Shown here: in pieces, positions 59,786 to 64,000 of the stretch
Numbering within the stretch: the first letter of the stretch is position 1
How the letters are laid out: each line of letters opens with the position of its first letter
NCBI GenBank assembly: GCA_005406025.1
Contig: BGZK01000004.1
Location: forward strand, 1,488,001-1,552,000
Direction: 5' to 3'
Length of the DNA stretch: 64,000 nt
Source of the DNA: Eumeta japonica
Taxonomy: Eukaryota; Arthropoda; Insecta; Lepidoptera; Psychidae
Made by a program: the position numbers and the translations under genes
The notes under the pieces: generated by a model
Database searches by the model: none
Seen by the model: the letters and a program-made list of their open reading frames with translations, nothing else
What the model was told of the DNA's origin: nothing

Positions 59786-62214
59786 CGTTCGTTTTCCTTT
59801 TCTATTGTTGTTTCGTCCTTGCTGTTTTGATTTGTTATAAAATTATTTGTGTTATTGTTTCGTTTGCTGTTATTATTGTTGTTATAGTATCCACACTATA
59901 TATGGATATTGATACGGGAATTCGTTTCATGAAACAAGATCAACAATGACAAACTAAACATTCTATAATAAACTGTCAACCAACAGGGTCATGTAACATA
60001 TTTCTTTTAAAATAAATGAAAGTTCTTTTCTTAATGTTATTTTGTCCTATTTTTCGAAAATATTTACTTAATTTAAATTACAAAAGGTTATTAAGCTTTT
60101 GATACTGGCATTTATTGACGTAGATTTGTATTATCTTCTTAATAAGCGTCATCTCTTGCGAGATTTAAAGCAATATTTTTCTACATCGCGAGTTGTTTAA
60201 ATAGCCCGGATACAGAAATCGAAAGAAAGTTACTTATACTAAAAACATTATAAAAATGGACCTTTGAACAGTATAATAGCAATAACACATAAATCCTACT
60301 ACAGCATGAACAGCTTCCAAAAAAGAGGTTTTATAGATGTAATTTTATTAATTTTTCCGATAATATAGGACTTTCTAATTAGTTACTATGAATGGTCCTG
60401 AATTGGGTATTCTTTGAACTTACATTAGAGGATTTAAAAGAACAGTCATAAATAGACTCAAAAGGATTTAATTATATGCAACTGGACAAGCTTTCGCAAT
60501 TTTAATGTATTAAAGAAGACCGGCAAAATGGATCTAAGCGTGGTTGGGAATATGACATTTATAGGAAAATAGTACATATTAAAATGATCAAAATGCGGGC
60601 TCTTTCGCATTCTTAGAGACGGGAAAATTATTTCCAAAACACTCAATTTTACATAAAAAAAAACTAACAAGTCTTGTATTCAAGTCACACTTCTGTTGAC
60701 AATATTGACAATCGCTGCTTAAGTGCCACAGATTGCCTTTGTATAGTAGGATTACCTTTGATAACAGCGTACATTAACATTTAAATGTGATACAACTTAC
60801 TGTTAAAACCCATTGTTTAATTTAATATTATGACTTACTTTACTAGGTTGGTTAGAATTTATTTTTAATATATAATCACAGACGACAGAAACAACAATTT
60901 ATATAAACGTGATAAAAAGAACGAATAAAATATTTGTTCCTTTTTGATAATATACTATATTATTAAATTATTTATTTCAATGCTTTTTAAAAAGACTAGA
61001 AAATATGCATATTATTACATTGGCTAGTGATACCCCAAAAACAGCAGTTATAATATTGCTTTTCTTTAGAGAACAAAATGTTAATATTTTACTGATGTTC
61101 TAATTATGATATAACGTCAATTTGTAATGATCAGCTAAGAATGTGGAATGTTGCGATTGGTGCAAGTTCGAAATTGTTTTTGTTGTAGCAACACGATGTG
61201 ACGATCAGTATTGCTATTATGACAAAAATGTGTATCACGTGTACTTAAAAGTTATGTTATTATATCATTGTTCTCCAGGTCACAAAACTTATGAAAAATA
61301 TTTAATTATATTACACAATTTTTTTCCCTTTTTTCCATTTGTCTGTCATTTATATTCATAATTAAGCCCATGGTCCATTTAAAATCACCGGGTCTCCATT
61401 ATTAATAATAACTCTCATTTATTTTGTAACCATCAAATCCTGAAAGGGTAGCAACATCACACGTCTGACATGATATGAAACTGATGTCACGTAAAAAAAA
61501 TTGTCAAGGATTTATTTTATATAAATAATAGTCATAATAATAATAGTATTGTAAATTCAAGAGATAATAACCTATTTAAAGTGATTTTATTAATTTTGGA
61601 GCATTAAATTGTGTGATTTTTACAAAAATTATAAAAACAAAGGACGGCATGTTACGACAAACACAACTGATCCTTACGAAACGTGGCTTCCTACTACTAG
61701 CTCACAATAATTGTAAACAATGTTATATAAGTATACACCTGAATATATGAGAAATGTCAAGTAAATACTGAATAAAATGAAATGGAAAAATTGATCTATG
61801 ACAATATTAAAACGAAATGTAATTTTGCTGGTTTTTGTAGATAATAATCTGTAAGTAACGCAACCTATTTTAAAATTTATTTCAGAAAATTGTACTATCC
61901 ATGAGTTATATGGGTAATATTTTAACTTTAATAATAGTTCCTTCAGTAACTTTACCATTCAAATGTAACGGATACATGTTTTCGTATCTATAATTTCACT
62001 TTTATAATATTATAGTGTGACGTGATAGACAAAAGTTTAAGATTTACGAGGCCATAGACAAATGTAAATATACTCGTATACCTATAAGTAATATAGTAAG
62101 TACAAATTTATATAAAAACTACAACGTTGTTGCATCAATGTGAGTGATCAACGTAGTCATGAACGTAGCACAGAATAGTATATTGAACACTTAATGGACA
62201 TAAATAATCAACGG

Positions 62215-62345
62215 ACTTAGAATCGGCACAAAAATCGAGAGCGGAACAGGCCTCGGATTCGAGATCGAGGCAAGGATCAGAACAAACGGCGGAGTCGTAA
62301 ATGAAACCGAGAACGAGACCAAGAATGAGATCATTACTGCAAGGA
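62215..62345 (+). repeat. Purine-rich cryptic repeat
   Basis: AAAATCGAGAGCGGAACAGG, GATTCGAGATCGAGGCAAGG and ACCGAGAACGAGACCAAG: units of the same kind as at 18.4 kb. Confidence 0.45.
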
Positions 62346-62511
62346 AGATCGCTTGACACGAAAAATAAAGGAGTTCAATGTCAATGGGATCATAGTCGCA
62401 AACAACAGAGCTAATAATAATTATGTGAACAATATGTTTATAAATGAAAGAATGTAATAATAGAATCACTCTCTAAAATATATTCGAGAATAGTACCCTC
62501 CCTATATTTCT

Positions 62512-62720
62512 TACTAGCTGTACCGCCCGCTTCGCTGGGTAATTTTAATTATAAATAAAATGGCGAAGGATTTACGGAATTCGAAAAGTGAGTAGCCTAG
62601 AACCATCTACAAATCATCCCGCATCGAATGGTCCCAGTCCCACGTCTATACGTTTAGTAGTTTTTACGTGATTGGCGAACAAATACAACCTATTTTCATT
62701 CTATATGTATAAAGATATTT
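62512..62720 (+). mobile_element. Interspersed repeat beginning CTAGCTGTACCGCCCGC
   Basis: ACTAGCTGTACCGCCCGCTT CGCTGGGTAATTTT followed by an AT-rich body ending TCTATATGTATAAAGAT has the form of a short lepidopteran/insect interspersed repeat. Noncoding. Confidence 0.5.
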
Positions 62721-63239
62721 AAATTGTTAGCAACATCCACACGTTATTTACATTTTCGATACATTTTTTTGGTTAGAATGTGCCATTTTGCAATAAAATT
62801 TGTTTGTTTACATGAAACGTGATATGTTTAAGTCTTGTCTTAAAAAATAGTTTGTAGTTTTATGTATATCGTTTATGGTTTATATCGAAATTCATGCACT
62901 GAAGAGAATAAAGAATGCACATCGAAATCTATCCTTATGCGAGATTAAAATTAGATATAATATTTCAAGCTAATTAAATAATTAATACTCTCATTCAATT
63001 CAAAATTTAACCACAGTACCATAAATTACAATAAAACATTAAGCTAATAATTAGATCAAATAATGATACCCGTAATAATACCTACTAATTTCAAAGAATG
63101 CAATTGCTCCCATTTCCACTAATTTGTACAAATGATAAAACAGTAGAACTCGATGTGTCTATGCAATGAAAGTATGTAAAAAAAATGGAGATGGGACGAT
63201 AATAGAAAGGTAAAATAAGAGAAAAAAGCTATTTAAAAA

Positions 63240-63600
63240 ATTTTTGTCTTTTTGTTTATCTGTTCACACACACCTTTGAAATCACTGAAGATATTTTAAT
63301 TCGGTTTTCACGGCTAAGTAGAGCTTGGCTTGAAGCAAAATATGAATTTTATTTGATTGAAGTCGGATATCAGGAAAAAAGTCACCCTCATTTAAAGATT
63401 TAGCACGGGGTGCTAGAAGGAAAATGATAATTGCTAGCATCGAATGCTTGTAAAAATTATAATATAAACGAACAAGAACGTTCAAATTAAGAAAAAAGAA
63501 ACAAGAACTTACACTCGACCTTTCGACCACGACGCGCTCGATTTAACGAAAAATATAGAACCGCGGGGAAGGGCAGTGAACTGGCGAATAGTGGAACGCT
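63240..63600 (+). mobile_element. Dispersed repeat, copy 2
   Basis: Matches copy 1 at 32.15 kb through GAAATCACTGAAGAT, CGGTTTTCACGGCTA, GTAGAGCTTGG, CGGATATCAGGAAAAAA, ACACTCGAC, ACGACGCGCTCGAT and GGGGAAGGG. It lacks the GCGAAGCCGCGG tail. Confidence 0.6.
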
Positions 63601-64000
63601 AGTGCCGGGGGCAGAAGTACTTTCTAAATTTTAATGTATTAGGCTTATAAAGTATTTTTTTGTGAATACGTTTTCTACCTCATTCAGAGAGCCTACCTTA
63701 GTGCGGTTAAGAACTATTACTTCTAGAGTCAGTCAAGTGCCTATTAGCACGTAGTGCGGTAATGAATTAAACTGTTAAATGATAATTCCTTAACGTATCT
63801 ATATGTATATATAGAAGATGGAATCTATAATACATCTTCACAAATATTCATAATTTAGACACTAACCTAATAAATGCTCGGCCAAACTGCAAGTGCGGGC
63901 GCGGTTGGGGCGCCGCGTGAACGAACCCGGATTCTGCCCCGCGCTCCGGCTCCGTGATGTATTATAGTTAAAGAATTTATTTAATCACTTACGTACAAAT
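63601..64000. other. Window end, GC-rich patch at about 63,880-63,955
   Basis: CTCGGCCAAACTGCAAGTGC and the GC-rich bases after it look like an interspersed repeat head rather than an exon; no splice sites frame an open coding segment convincingly. Confidence 0.3.

Larger units (their letters stand above)
55935..62210. other. Magi downstream region, AT-rich, no further gene seen
   Basis: It may include distal Magi 3' UTR (many AATAAA sites). Noted: a GC/GT-rich patch at 57,430-57,540, a perfect hairpin at 58,625-58,654 and a 35-bp duplication at 59,720-59,785. The ORFs here are short, AT-rich and motif-free. Confidence 0.45.

Noticed and set aside
63880..63955. GC-rich segment as a possible exon
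   Set aside because: It resembles a repeat head (CGGCCAAACTGC...), and neither strand has matching acceptor and donor in phase.

Overview
The window is a piece of an insect nuclear genome, most likely from a moth or butterfly (inference). It is AT-rich, its genes carry many introns with standard splice sites, and it holds mariner relics, Copia and gypsy LTR elements, MITEs, and repeat ends resembling those common in Lepidoptera (a GGGCGAAGCCGCGG tail at about 32.53 kb, an AGGGTTGCCGAGCC-type repeat at 13.46 kb). There is no prokaryotic gene structure and no CRISPR.

The one fully readable gene is a MAGI-type scaffold (Magi) on the + strand. It has 21 coding exons from 21,532 to 55,520. All exon phases agree, giving 3,105 nt including the stop, or 1,034 residues. 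Domain order is WW1, WW2, PDZ1, PDZ2, a Trp-rich acidic linker, an SP-rich linker, PDZ3 and PDZ4. No guanylate-kinase domain and no PDZ0 lie ahead of the WW pair, and an in-frame stop precedes the ATG.

Layout. 1-7.4 kb: a mariner 3' end at the window edge, transposase and non-LTR remnants, and otherwise AT-rich DNA. 7.43-7.57 kb, minus strand: a GC-rich core promoter with an initiator and a correctly spaced DPE, a short 5' leader with a start-stop uORF, and a first coding exon that looks like a signal peptide; the rest of that gene was not found. 7.6-21.5 kb: intergenic DNA with degenerate tandem arrays, a broken transposon-related gene on the minus strand at about 15.8-16.5 kb, CTCF-like sites and a TIR-bounded repeat. 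21.5-55.5 kb: Magi. Its introns are loaded with mobile DNA: a long palindrome (intron 3), a mariner (intron 4), two mariners head to tail (intron 6), a nearly complete, recently inserted Copia element (intron 9), pogo-like MITEs (introns 10 and 13), an antisense gypsy remnant with a nested insertion (intron 16) and a tRNA-like SINE (intron 17). 55.5-64 kb: the Magi 3' region, then AT-rich intergenic DNA with dispersed repeats.

Only Magi and the small minus-strand first exon look like host genes. Everything else that codes is mobile-element debris. The most useful leads are the Trp-rich Magi exon, the Inr/DPE promoter with its signal-peptide exon, the GC-AG intron fixed by phase, the contrast in the Copia element between near-identical LTRs and five frame breaks, and the long intronic palindrome.
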